From the NCBI GenBank assembly GCA_013316495.1, contig WSMP01000012.1:1794-24340 (forward strand): a DNA stretch of 22,547 nt, given 5' to 3'. Both the position numbers and the translations under genes were made by a program. The stretch is from Angelakisella sp. Lineage in GTDB: Bacteria; Bacillota; Clostridia; Oscillospirales; Ruminococcaceae. Positions 12,078-20,617 of the stretch are shown piece by piece. The notes beneath the pieces are model-generated. The model saw only the letters and a list, made by a program, of their open reading frames with translations, had not been told where the DNA came from and did not search any database. Position 1 is the stretch's first letter; each line of letters begins with the position of its first letter.

Positions 12078-12751
12078 CCCATTCCCTCCCCTGGGTAGAT
12101 TTCAATAATCTGCCTTGTAGCGGACAGGGCATCTGTTCCGGCCCCACCTGTTACCTCCAGGCTTTCGGTCAATTCCGGCCATATCTCCAATGTTGCGCTC
12201 ATGGCAGCGTATCCTCCGGCGCAGACAGCCGCTTCGGTTTCCTCCCAGTAGTCCACCCCCTCAAGGTGGGCGCTCCACCGTTTGGCAGTGACAATTTTCT
12301 TTTCGATCGCCGCCGGACTTTGCATCACCACCGGGGGAATAATGGATTCATCGGTCAGGTTGACGTTCAGCCGGAAGCACCCCGGCGTTCCGTCATACTG
12401 AAACCATTCCTCCAGCGTTGTACCCGGATAAATGGCCCCTACTTGCAGTTTTACGGCCTCCACCGTTCCCATCAGGCGGCGCACCGTCAAGGCCGATTTC
12501 ACGATCCGGCGCTTCTGTTCGGTGCTGTAGGCGGTGTCGTACCAGTCTATCTTCCAGCTTACGGCCAGGGCATCCAGCACCTTTTCCGGCACATCGTCCA
12601 GGGCGGTGTAAATTTGGCTCCCGTCGGCATAGTCCATGGTTTTTTTATGTACAGTTCCAAGGGCAATCGCCAAGGCTTGCGCCCACGCTTGGGCCGCCAC
12701 CACACGGGGGATGCCATCTGTAACCATCGCTTCCCGCAGGCTCTTAGTCAT
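12074..12751 (-). CDS. Phage tail protein I (P2 gpI-like)
   Basis: The 225-residue protein matches the tail protein I family in order and pattern: LDDVPEKVLDALAVSWKIDW, then YDTAYSTEQKRRIVKSALTV and RRLMGTVEAVKLQVGAIYPG, followed by FRLNVNLTDESI. It is a baseplate wedge component. It overlaps gene J at its start (ATGACTAA) and the collar fibre at its end. An ATG at 12766 would add five residues, but has no ribosome site; the one chosen has GGGGGG at 8 bases. Confidence 0.88.
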   Translation of the reverse strand: MTKSLREAMVTDGIPRVVAAQAWAQALAIALGTVHKKTMDYADGSQIYTALDDVPEKVLDALAVSWKIDWYDTAYSTEQKRRIVKSALTVRRLMGTVEAVKLQVGAIYPGTTLEEWFQYDGTPGCFRLNVNLTDESIIPPVVMQSPAAIEKKIVTAKRWSAHLEGVDYWEETEAAVCAGGYAAMSATLEIWPELTESLEVTGGAGTDALSATRQIIEIYPGEGMG

Positions 12752-13892
12752 CCTCCAGCCCCCCATAGGTCAGTATCGTTTCCGTGCATTTCGGCAGCCC
12801 TGTCTTGGGGACCACTATATCCCCTGGCGCGGTCAGAGTTACCCGTTTTGCGCCCGCCCCCCGAATCCTGGCAATCAGTTCGCTGGGGTTTATATCCCGT
12901 CCCAGTTTCCGCTGCCAGGCTTCAAAGCCGCTTACTGCTGCCAATACTTTCTCCTGGATCATCCCGGCGCTTTTCTGGTCGCTTTCCCCGATCCAGTAGG
13001 TGGCCGTAATGGTATAGGGCACCTCCTCCGGCGCTGTGCAAATCACTTGGTCGCACAGGGGACGGATGCTCTCCCCGTTGATGTACCGCTCCAGGTCCTC
13101 ACGCTCGGTTTCGTTGGGCAGTCTCCCCCCGGCCATTACAACATAGATTTCCACCACGCAAGGGGAGGGGCTGGTGATCTGTACATCCTCCAGGTCGGTC
13201 CGCCACTCCCGCACAAAGTATTCATAGGCATCCTTTGGCCCGGCGCAGCTGTACTTACTTGGTGCCAAGTAGGTTCTTTCGGTCAGGCTGGTGTCGTCCT
13301 CGGTATCCAGCCCCCCGGCGCTCTCCGTAATGTTTTCTACTGACGCCACATAGGGGATAGGGTCCACCAGGGTATCAATATCTCCGGCCATGATCCCGCT
13401 GCTGCCCGCCCCGGCTTCCTCTGCCTGGATCATCACATCCACATGGTCAGTTCCCGGTGTTACCTCGGCATAGTCCATGGTGTTGAAGTATTTCCCGCTT
13501 TTTGTCTTTACCCGTGTTCCCGCCGGGATAGCCACGATCTCCTGCCTTGGCTCCGAAAGGATAAAACGCTGGGTGGACTTTGCCTTTTCCGCCCCCTTCC
13601 GGTATATCCCGAAAAGGGCAGAAAGGTTATCCAGGGCGTCCCCAGTGGAGGTTTTCAGCAGTTCCATCCGGCCCTTCGCCTCGATATACTGCATTGTCTG
13701 GTATTCCACCAGGGCAAACGCTTTGATAAGCAGCCTCCTGGAATCTGCCTCGCCCAGTTCAGCATCTTTTCCTGTCAACGCTTTGTATGTCCGCCTGTAC
13801 TGCTCCAGTACCAGGGCCTCTGTTTCCTCCAGGGTCAAGCCCTCAATAAAACTGATTTCCGGTACATTTGCCAGTTCCCGGATGTTAGCCAA
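12744..13892 (-). CDS. Baseplate protein J / gp47 family
   Basis: The 382-residue protein is a baseplate J (P2 gpJ, Mu gp47) protein: start VPEISFIEGLTLEETEALVL, then LLIKAFALVEYQTMQYIEAK, LLKTSTGDALDNLSALFGIY, the domain with AIPAGTRVKTKSGKYF, EEAGAGSSGIMAGDI, and GGLDTEDDTSLTERTYLAPS with SCAGPKDAYEYFVREW. It forms the wedge of the contractile tail baseplate. It starts with TTG (13890-13892) after AAAGGTGG at 8 bases, and overlaps gene W by 8 bases. Confidence 0.93.
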   Translation of the reverse strand: MANIRELANVPEISFIEGLTLEETEALVLEQYRRTYKALTGKDAELGEADSRRLLIKAFALVEYQTMQYIEAKGRMELLKTSTGDALDNLSALFGIYRKGAEKAKSTQRFILSEPRQEIVAIPAGTRVKTKSGKYFNTMDYAEVTPGTDHVDVMIQAEEAGAGSSGIMAGDIDTLVDPIPYVASVENITESAGGLDTEDDTSLTERTYLAPSKYSCAGPKDAYEYFVREWRTDLEDVQITSPSPCVVEIYVVMAGGRLPNETEREDLERYINGESIRPLCDQVICTAPEEVPYTITATYWIGESDQKSAGMIQEKVLAAVSGFEAWQRKLGRDINPSELIARIRGAGAKRVTLTAPGDIVVPKTGLPKCTETILTYGGLEDD

Positions 13893-14199
13893 TTTGTATC
13901 ACCACCTTTGGTGTCATCGCTCCCGTCGGCTCCCCGCCGCCGATCCACTCCACTCGGACCACCCTTGCCCGTGGCTCGTACCGTTGCGTTTTCCTTATGT
14001 ACTCCGCTGCAAGGAGAGCCTGGGCGCTTTCTTGGGGACAGTCGTTGATATTGGCATCTATTCCAAAGTCCCGGTCAAGGGCCTGTTCCCCGGCTCTGGT
14101 TCCATACAGTACCAGTAGGTTCCGGTATACCTCCTTGATGGTGCTTTCGTTCACTGCTCCAGGCTCGATTTGGACAGTCGGGCTATCGGCCAAAATCAT
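13885..14199 (-). CDS. gp25/W-like baseplate wedge protein
   Basis: The 104-residue protein belongs to the GPW/gp25 family: IKEVYRNLLVLYGTRAGEQA, LDRDFGIDAN, then the helix with AQALLAAEYIRKTQRYEPRA and RVEWIGGGEP. Length is the family's usual. AAAGGAG precedes the ATG. It is flanked by U-like and J genes and forms part of the inner baseplate. Confidence 0.92.
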   Translation of the reverse strand: MILADSPTVQIEPGAVNESTIKEVYRNLLVLYGTRAGEQALDRDFGIDANINDCPQESAQALLAAEYIRKTQRYEPRARVVRVEWIGGGEPTGAMTPKVVIQIG

Positions 14200-14213
14200 T
14201 TCCCATTTCTCCT

Positions 14214-14606
14214 TTACAGGTATTCTTCAATGGTTATCCCCACTTTGCAGGAGATCAGCACCCCGTCGTTCAGCACAACATCCCACTCGTCTGTGATATT
14301 CACCAAGCGGAAGGGATGGGGCGACAGCGGTACACCGCCCACCACAAACCAGTCTACCTTATCACTCTCTGCGATTCTTTGGAGGTATTCCAAAGTGCTG
14401 CGGGGGGCCACTCCATCCTGTGCCCGAAGAAGAATGTCAAAGGTGTAGCTACGCAGTTTTGGGCCCACCCACTGGCTCCTGGCCTTTTCACCTATCAGTT
14501 CATGGGTGGCCCAGTCGCTCCCACTGCTTCCCCGCAGGCCCGAAGGAGTAAATATCCGGCTGTCGCTGACGGTAAATACCCGTCCCATAAAACTGCCCAC
14601 TGCCAT
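14214..14606 (-). CDS. Phage tail protein U-like
   Basis: The 130-residue protein matches the GpU-like pattern: short N-terminal strand, WATHELIGEKARSQWVGPKL, SYTFDILLRAQDGVAPRSTL, EYLQRIAESDKVDWFVVGG and the C-terminal strand with ISCKVGITIEEYL. In P2 gpU lies between T and X; here it lies after V, a rearranged order seen in several Firmicutes phages (from general knowledge). Such proteins complete the tail end. AGGGGG lies before the ATG. Confidence 0.75.
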   Translation of the reverse strand: MAVGSFMGRVFTVSDSRIFTPSGLRGSSGSDWATHELIGEKARSQWVGPKLRSYTFDILLRAQDGVAPRSTLEYLQRIAESDKVDWFVVGGVPLSPHPFRLVNITDEWDVVLNDGVLISCKVGITIEEYL

Positions 14607-14610
14607 ACCA

Positions 14611-15288
14611 TTACCCCCTGATCTCCTGGATGACCGGCGCCCGCAGTTCGATTTTGGTTGGGCTTTTAATGGTGATCCCGCCAGTCGTTTTGTCTATGGT
14701 GATTTCCGCCCCGCTGATGGCAATTTTCAATTCCTCGCCGGAAAGGCTGATAGTTCCGCCTGCCTCCAGGCTAATAACCTGTCCGGCCTCTAACGTGATG
14801 TTTTTCCCTGCATTGATTCCCGCCCCGGTCTCTGCCTGGATACTGACACTGCTTTCGGCGCTCTTTAACTGCATCTGCTTTTTGGCAACGAAGCTGGCCG
14901 CGCCTTTTGCCTCGTCGTAAATCTCCCCGTTGCATATCCGGGTGATCCGCTTATCTATGTACAGGGCAAATACCCCTGTATTGTCATCGTACCGGCAGTA
15001 TGCCTGCCCCTTCTTCCTCCCGTATTCCTTCCGGTACAGGCCCCGGAAGCCCTCCGCCGGGCGGTTGGAGTGGTTCCAGACGGTTCCCATGCTGCTCCCT
15101 GCCGCTTGACCGTTGCTGTTGTGCTGTACCGAGACAATTTGCCCGATCTCCGGCATCCGGTATTCTCCGTTAGACACAGCGTTGATGGTTTGTGTCACGC
15201 TCTGTCCCCGGTCGTAGTAGGTCACTTGGTAGGTCCCGCGCTTGTAATCAATGGCGCTTACCCTGCCGGTTCTCACAACGCTTGCCAT
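14611..15288 (-). CDS. Baseplate spike protein V-like
   Basis: The 225-residue protein starts RTGRVSAIDYKRGTYQVTYY, an OB-fold typical of gpV/gp45-type spikes, followed by MPEIGQIVSVQHNSNGQA. From about residue 155 a regular beta-repeat region follows (NITLEAGQVISLEAGGTISL, then ITIDKTTGGITIKSPTKIEL), the triple-stranded beta-helix needle. I chose the ATG at 15288 after AAGGGGG; the longer open frame to 15690 is a shadow of gene D. It forms the puncturing tip. Confidence 0.88.
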   Translation of the reverse strand: MASVVRTGRVSAIDYKRGTYQVTYYDRGQSVTQTINAVSNGEYRMPEIGQIVSVQHNSNGQAAGSSMGTVWNHSNRPAEGFRGLYRKEYGRKKGQAYCRYDDNTGVFALYIDKRITRICNGEIYDEAKGAASFVAKKQMQLKSAESSVSIQAETGAGINAGKNITLEAGQVISLEAGGTISLSGEELKIAISGAEITIDKTTGGITIKSPTKIELRAPVIQEIRG

Positions 15289-15299
15289 AGTCTGCCCCC

Positions 15300-17000
15300 T
15301 TACAGGTCTGTTTTCTTTTCGTCCCCTGCGGCGCAAAAGCTGGCCGGAACCCAGCCGGTGACATTCACCATAACAGGCAGCTTGCCGCACCGGTCGGCGG
15401 TAATGGTCATCCGGTAGCGCCCGTTCACCAAGACGCCATCGTAGAAGTAGAAGGTCCCGCTTTTGTAACAGGCCGGTTCTGGAGAAGCACTCGCCCCATA
15501 GAAAGGGGCGTTGGTCAGTACCGCCGCACCCCCGGCCACGGCCCCCGCCGTTGCGCTTGCCGCATTGGCCGCCGGGCTGGTTTCTTCGTACATACTGCTG
15601 TAGTCCTCGCCGCTTTCTTCCTCTCCGGCGTTGTACTCGATGCTCCCGCCCACGTCCCAGTAATGGAAGGCGGCCTCCACTTTGCTGCACTCCAGGTCGC
15701 TGGTAAACCCCCCGCTCCTTGTTACCCGGTGCGTTACCCGGTCCACAAAGTATTTCCCGCCGATCTCCCCGCCGTAGCCGGTCAGCCGGATGTTATTCCC
15801 TGCGCTTACGGTCCACTCCCCAGGGAGGGAAAACTTTATCTTGGTCGTTCCATGGTTGGCGTTGTTCAGAGCGGCACACAGTTGGACAGCCGCATCGTGG
15901 ACGCTGGTGGCCCGCTGATTGACGGTCTTGATATGGCTTCCGCCCCCAATACTGCAAACAATGTCACAGTCCTTATCCGGGTCTGTATAGCAAAAGTCGC
16001 CCCCGGTGAAGGTCCCGGAAAGGGTTGTAGTATAGCTGAAACTCCCACGAATGATCTCGGACCGGTCAATGGTTTTTACTGGGCGCTTGCGTTTGTACGC
16101 CTCCCGGTCATACACCCACATACTCCGGGCGTAGACTTTTAGTATTAGCCCGTAGTTTTTACAGAGGGCGTTGTAGTAACTGCTGTCCGTCCCGTCCTGC
16201 TCGTCGCATTCGATCTCGTGGTCCTCTGCATCAAAGGAGAAAGCCAGCCCATACCGGGCGGCGATGATTTCCCCGATCCGCCGGATGCTGGTGTTTTTCC
16301 AGGTGGTTTTCCGGTCCGCCTCGCTAAAGTTGGTGTCGCTTGGCTTGGACACTCCCCCCATCCGCAAGGTTGAGGAGGTATCCTTATAGTTTATATCGTC
16401 CAGGGTAAACAGGCCGCACCGTATCCTTCTGCGGTCCCCCTCCCGTTCCCAGTTTTGCCCTTCGATCCTGGGGCGGAGGGTGGCCCCCTTTTCCGGCATC
16501 CATTCCCCAAGCCACTGGTCATCCTCGGCGTTCAGCGTAATATCCACGCTGTCGCTCTCGTCCGCTGCGCTGTCGGTATAGGACAGGCTTAACACGTCTC
16601 CCTCCACTTGCCTTACCGCTTTGGTGACACTCCGTTTTTTTGTGCTGTCTGCGCCCGTGTTTTCTCCGGTGGCCCCGCAGTCCTCCGCCCGTACCCAACC
16701 GGTGACATTCACCGCAACAGGTGGCTTGCCGCACCGGTCAGCGGAAATGGTCATTCGGTAGCGCCCGTTAATACAAAGTCCATCGTAGAAGTAGAAGGTC
16801 CCGCTTTTGTAGGCGCTGGGCCCGGCGGAGGTGCTGGCATAGTAGAAGGGGGCATTCTGGAGGACGACGGAATCCCCCGCCTTCCAGTTGCCTCCGCCGC
16901 TTGCGCCGCCTGCGCCCGGCTGTCCGTCCGTAGACGGTATTTCGGTTTCGTAGACGGTACTGTACTGTACATCCAGTGTGATGCTTCTTCCCTCGGTCAT
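15300..17000 (-). CDS. Baseplate hub protein D-like, with duplicated SH3-like domain
   Basis: The 566-residue protein has a central late-control-D type hub core (about 125-465): SLSYTDSAADESDSVDITLN, WTGE-like strand region, RKTTWKNTSIRRIGEIIAAR, KTIDRSEIIRGSFSYTTTLS, and SIGGGSHIKTVNQRATSVHD. It is bracketed by two copies of a 55-residue domain (about 46-101 and 492-548): NAPFYYASTSAGPSAYKSGT and NAPFYGASASPEPACYKSGT start them, VNVTGWV ends both. By hand count 43 of 55 residues are identical. Such domains resemble the SH3-like wall-binding units; a peptidoglycan contact role is inferred. The ATG overlaps the stop of gene X (TGATG type). Confidence 0.85.
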   Translation of the reverse strand: MTEGRSITLDVQYSTVYETEIPSTDGQPGAGGASGGGNWKAGDSVVLQNAPFYYASTSAGPSAYKSGTFYFYDGLCINGRYRMTISADRCGKPPVAVNVTGWVRAEDCGATGENTGADSTKKRSVTKAVRQVEGDVLSLSYTDSAADESDSVDITLNAEDDQWLGEWMPEKGATLRPRIEGQNWEREGDRRRIRCGLFTLDDINYKDTSSTLRMGGVSKPSDTNFSEADRKTTWKNTSIRRIGEIIAARYGLAFSFDAEDHEIECDEQDGTDSSYYNALCKNYGLILKVYARSMWVYDREAYKRKRPVKTIDRSEIIRGSFSYTTTLSGTFTGGDFCYTDPDKDCDIVCSIGGGSHIKTVNQRATSVHDAAVQLCAALNNANHGTTKIKFSLPGEWTVSAGNNIRLTGYGGEIGGKYFVDRVTHRVTRSGGFTSDLECSKVEAAFHYWDVGGSIEYNAGEEESGEDYSSMYEETSPAANAASATAGAVAGGAAVLTNAPFYGASASPEPACYKSGTFYFYDGVLVNGRYRMTITADRCGKLPVMVNVTGWVPASFCAAGDEKKTDL

Positions 17001-17212
17001 CAGTCTGCCTCCGCTTCAAACTTCCAGGGCGGCAGGTGGCCGCTCTTTGCATCGGGCAGTGCCGGGGTGGAAAGCACCACCCCGGCACTAAAAATGAAGG
17101 TCCCGATCTGCCCATGGTTTGCCGCCATTAAGTGGTCCGCATAATATTCGCTGCCGTAAACCTCCCTGGCGATGGTATCCCAGGTATCACCGCTTTTGGT
17201 CGTGTACACCAC
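17000..17212 (-). CDS. Phage tail protein X-like (LysM-type)
   Basis: The 70-residue protein starts VYTTKSGDTWDTIAREVYGS, the LysM-like pattern of tail protein X, and ends with LPDAKSGHLPPWKFE. X proteins join the tail tube end to the hub, in P2 order before D. The start is GTG (17210-17212) directly after the stop of the tape measure; GTG at 17209 is an alternative. Confidence 0.88.
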   Translation of the reverse strand: MVYTTKSGDTWDTIAREVYGSEYYADHLMAANHGQIGTFIFSAGVVLSTPALPDAKSGHLPPWKFEAEAD

Positions 17213-20200
17213 TCAATACTTCTTCCTTTCCTTCTGCCGCTCCATCTCCTCGTACCAGGTTCGGAACCTGGCCTCGGCCTCTGCCAGGGCCTGGTCGATA
17301 ACAGTACGGTCGGCGTTGCCCTGGATGTTGATTTGGGGCGCAAAGACAATCTGCCCGCCGCCAGGGCCTCCCCTGGTGATAGGAGCATCGATCTCTTTCA
17401 GCTGCACACCGGCAGCCTTGGAGGCTTCTATCTCGCTGATTCCCAGCATCCGGCCCGCCTGCATCCAAGTGGCGATGTTTTGCCCCCGGACACCCCGCTG
17501 GAAGCTGATAACAGCCTCTCGGCCTGCCTCCCCGGCCAGGCTTGGCCCGTTGGTAAAGCCGCCCTTGGCAAGAGGGGTTAAGGTCGGTAGCCAGTTAAAG
17601 CCGATCTCTGCGCCTGCGCCGATGGGCGACCAGTCCGGGATGGTAAAGCTAAGTCCCCGTAGTTTGTCAAAGACGCCGTTGATAATGGCGATCACTGCAT
17701 TGATAGGGGTCTTGCATAGTTCTACCAGGGCGTTAAAGGCGTTGCCGAAGATGTCCTTTACCCCCTGCCACGCCTGCCGCCAGTTGCCGGAGAATACCCC
17801 GGTAATGAAGGTAATGAGACCATTGAAGATTCCTTGGATGAAGCCCATGATATTCCCGATACCAGTGGCGAATACGCTTACTCCTGCCAGTAGGGCCGGA
17901 ATGACCACGCTTCCAACCTTCAAGAAAACGGTTATCAACCCTTGAACGATAGGCATAACCGCTTGTATCACCATTCCAATCGTCTGCATACCTGCCATAA
18001 TCCCGGTTCCCAAACCGTCGATGATAGTGGCGATATACGGGGCGGCGTCGGTGAAGGTTTGCAGTAGAATGGGCATAACAGTTTCAGTAATAAAACTGAA
18101 ACTGTCCTGGATGATGGGCTTTACCGTCCCTGTCGAGAAGGAAACGATCTGCCCTACCACCCCCATAACAGATTGTAAAATCCCGGTCAGTCCGTCAAAA
18201 GCGGCCCCGGCTTCTGGTCCAAACATCTGGAGGATGTTTTCCCGCAGGGGGGCCAGGGCGTTTGCGACGCCTCCATCTCCAAACAGGCCGGAAATGAATC
18301 CGCCTACTTCCTGGAGTTTCCCGGTAAAACTGTCAAATACCGCAAGGCCACTGTCCCCAAAGACGTTCCCGACGATCCCCCGAATATCCTCCAGGTGGTC
18401 CCCCAGTATACTGACGATAGCAATAACGGCGGAAATTGCACCGATAATCGGAACAACTCCGGTAAATAAACTGCCAAAACCAGCGGCCATAGGGCCCCAA
18501 ACACTTCCCAGGAGCCCTGCTCCTGCACTGGCGAAACTTCCAATTTCTCCCAGCACTGGCCCGGCAAAGTTCCCTACTGCTCCGGCTGCGCCTCCGATAG
18601 CTTTTGCTTGGGGGCTGCCCATGATGGCAGACATGGCGCCTCCAGCCTTGCCAGCGACCCAGTTTGTGCTGCCTTTGGCAAGCCCTAAAGTCCCGTTGAC
18701 CAAATCGGTCAATCCAGTAGCTTGGGAGATGCCGGAAAGAATTTCTTTTGCAACCCCGCCGGTCCCCACAACACCTTTGGCAATACCACCACCTATGCCG
18801 GTATTTAGCAAATTGTCCCAGGAGCCCTTGATTCCGCCGAAGTATCTGCCGATGCCGCTGCTGGCAACTGCGCTTTTGGGATCAATGGCAGCCCTTACAG
18901 TTGCACTGATATTGTTCCATGCCGCATCCCGCTTTCCGATGTTCTTGCTGGTGATTCCCCCAAAATTCCACAAGGACGCCAGTGTGCCGGTTACTCCGGC
19001 CCGCGCCTTCGCCCAGCGTCCGGCATCGGTTATCCCCGCTGCTTGCTGTCCTGTTGTTATTCCTTGCCGCAAGGCAGCATCAATTCCGGCGGCTGTTGTA
19101 TGTCCGCTGTCCCACAGCCCCTTCACCGCCCCCAGCAGGCCGCCGGATTGGCTCCCGCCTCTGGTACCTGTAGTACCAAACAAAAGGCTTCCCGCCCCGC
19201 CCAGGAGCCTTTCCAGGGCGGGAGAAAACTTCATCGCAACAAAAGCTGCTGCCATCCCCTTTAGGACGGAAACTACCTGTGGGCCATTGTTCATCAGGTA
19301 ATCAAGTCCCTGCTGAATATACGGCAGGGATGTGTGCATCGCCTCCCCTGCGATCGTTACTCCTTGGCTAAACAGTGTGCCCCAGGTTTCGGCAATCTGC
19401 TGAATCTGCGGCATATCGTTTCGCAGGGTTCTAATAAAATCTATCACCGCCAAACTCATGGCCTTTTTGGCGGGTAGGAAGCTATCCCCGATTTCTCCGG
19501 CAAAGGCGCTGATAGAGCTTTTGAGCATGGTGTCCACCGCCTCCGGCGTATCTGCTTTGATAGTAAACTCCCGCATCATGCTCCCGTCGTAGTTTGCCGG
19601 ATCATTCGCTTGGTCCAGCGCCTTTACAAACGCTTCCAGGTTGGTTGTCAGTTTGCCTCCCGCCTGGATCGCCCACTGTCCCAGCAGGGTACTAAGGGCA
19701 GCAACTTGGTTTTCCTTTGGCAGGTTTCGTATTGCAGTAAAGACACTTTTCAATGTTTCTGTGGCATTTTCCTGCATCCCCAGCGCCACACCCTCTGCGG
19801 TCATCCCCATAGACTTCCACATTTCCTTTTGGGCCTTTGTTGCGCTGGAGCCTTTATTTAGGTTTGTGTACATCCGGTTTATAGAACTTGATGCCACATC
19901 CACATGAACACCCATCGCCAGTAGGGCGGTTGCCAGGGCCGCCGTATCGTCCGGCAGCATCCCGGCAACCTGCCCAAAGCTGGCAACCTTGTTTACCACT
20001 TCACCGATCTCTGCCGCTGTGGTTGCGTTGTTGGCGCCTAAGTAATTGATCTGGTTTGCCAGGGTCATTACTTCATCGTGTGTCATGTTTAGGGCAACTT
20101 CCCACTTCGCCGCCCAGTCTCCCGCTTTTTCCGCTTCAATGTCCCAAGCGGTTCCCATGATTGCAACATCTTTCAGGAAACCGGAAATATTTCCATGGCG

Positions 20201-20617
20201 GTCATAGCGAAACAGGTCGTCCATTTTTTTCCCGGACTGGCCTGCCGATGCAGCAAGTTTTTGCAATTCATCTTGAGTATATGGAATTTGAGTAGAAAGG
20301 TCCCGGATGGCTCTGGACATTTCGGCGTACTTTGTCGTGTCGATTTTCCCGGTCTTATCAGCCAAACCGTCCACATACTTCACAACGTCGCCCATACCAT
20401 TGGCAAACTTCTCTGCCTCCTTGGTGCAGGAGGAAATCGCCATCACAGTCCCAGTGGCAAGGGCTCCCATCGCCGCAATCCCAGCAGTCCCCACTTGGCT
20501 CATATTTCGTGCAAGATTGCTTAGTTGGTTTTGGGTGGTGTTGATGGACGCCATCAGGCTTTTGTCCACCCTCCCGGCAATATGGATGCTAAGTTCTAAC
20601 GCTTTGCTTTTTGCCAT
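17213..20617 (-). CDS. Phage tail tape measure protein
   Basis: The 1,134-residue protein sets tail length. The N-terminal third (about 50-350) contains the TP901-type tape measure core: TQIPYTQDELQKLAASAGQS, VDVASSSINRMYTNLNKGSS, SALSTLLGQWA-like region. Glycine/alanine-rich middle (about 480-690) and two hydrophobic blocks (about 715-745 and 870-940) follow, as usual for proteins that enter the membrane at injection. The C-terminus carries FNWLPTLTPLAKGGFTNGPS, seen in tape measures. It overlaps the E' extension of the chaperone by 22 bases. At the usual ratio a tail of about 170 nm would be expected (inference from 1.5 angstrom per residue). Confidence 0.92.
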   Translation of the reverse strand: MAKSKALELSIHIAGRVDKSLMASINTTQNQLSNLARNMSQVGTAGIAAMGALATGTVMAISSCTKEAEKFANGMGDVVKYVDGLADKTGKIDTTKYAEMSRAIRDLSTQIPYTQDELQKLAASAGQSGKKMDDLFRYDRHGNISGFLKDVAIMGTAWDIEAEKAGDWAAKWEVALNMTHDEVMTLANQINYLGANNATTAAEIGEVVNKVASFGQVAGMLPDDTAALATALLAMGVHVDVASSSINRMYTNLNKGSSATKAQKEMWKSMGMTAEGVALGMQENATETLKSVFTAIRNLPKENQVAALSTLLGQWAIQAGGKLTTNLEAFVKALDQANDPANYDGSMMREFTIKADTPEAVDTMLKSSISAFAGEIGDSFLPAKKAMSLAVIDFIRTLRNDMPQIQQIAETWGTLFSQGVTIAGEAMHTSLPYIQQGLDYLMNNGPQVVSVLKGMAAAFVAMKFSPALERLLGGAGSLLFGTTGTRGGSQSGGLLGAVKGLWDSGHTTAAGIDAALRQGITTGQQAAGITDAGRWAKARAGVTGTLASLWNFGGITSKNIGKRDAAWNNISATVRAAIDPKSAVASSGIGRYFGGIKGSWDNLLNTGIGGGIAKGVVGTGGVAKEILSGISQATGLTDLVNGTLGLAKGSTNWVAGKAGGAMSAIMGSPQAKAIGGAAGAVGNFAGPVLGEIGSFASAGAGLLGSVWGPMAAGFGSLFTGVVPIIGAISAVIAIVSILGDHLEDIRGIVGNVFGDSGLAVFDSFTGKLQEVGGFISGLFGDGGVANALAPLRENILQMFGPEAGAAFDGLTGILQSVMGVVGQIVSFSTGTVKPIIQDSFSFITETVMPILLQTFTDAAPYIATIIDGLGTGIMAGMQTIGMVIQAVMPIVQGLITVFLKVGSVVIPALLAGVSVFATGIGNIMGFIQGIFNGLITFITGVFSGNWRQAWQGVKDIFGNAFNALVELCKTPINAVIAIINGVFDKLRGLSFTIPDWSPIGAGAEIGFNWLPTLTPLAKGGFTNGPSLAGEAGREAVISFQRGVRGQNIATWMQAGRMLGISEIEASKAAGVQLKEIDAPITRGGPGGGQIVFAPQINIQGNADRTVIDQALAEAEARFRTWYEEMERQKERKKY

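Noticed and set aside
12056..14296. Several long plus-strand frames opposite baseplate genes J, I and W
   Set aside because: All lie antisense to well-recognised phage proteins and show no family features.
15289..15690. Upstream extension of the spike protein V frame
   Set aside because: Arg/Gly-rich shadow of the D gene; the ATG at 15288 has a good ribosome site and starts the OB-fold.
18021..19301. 426-residue open frame on the plus strand inside the tape measure
   Set aside because: Pro/Ala/Ser-rich shadow typical of the reverse strand of GC-rich genes; the minus frame is a clear tape measure protein.
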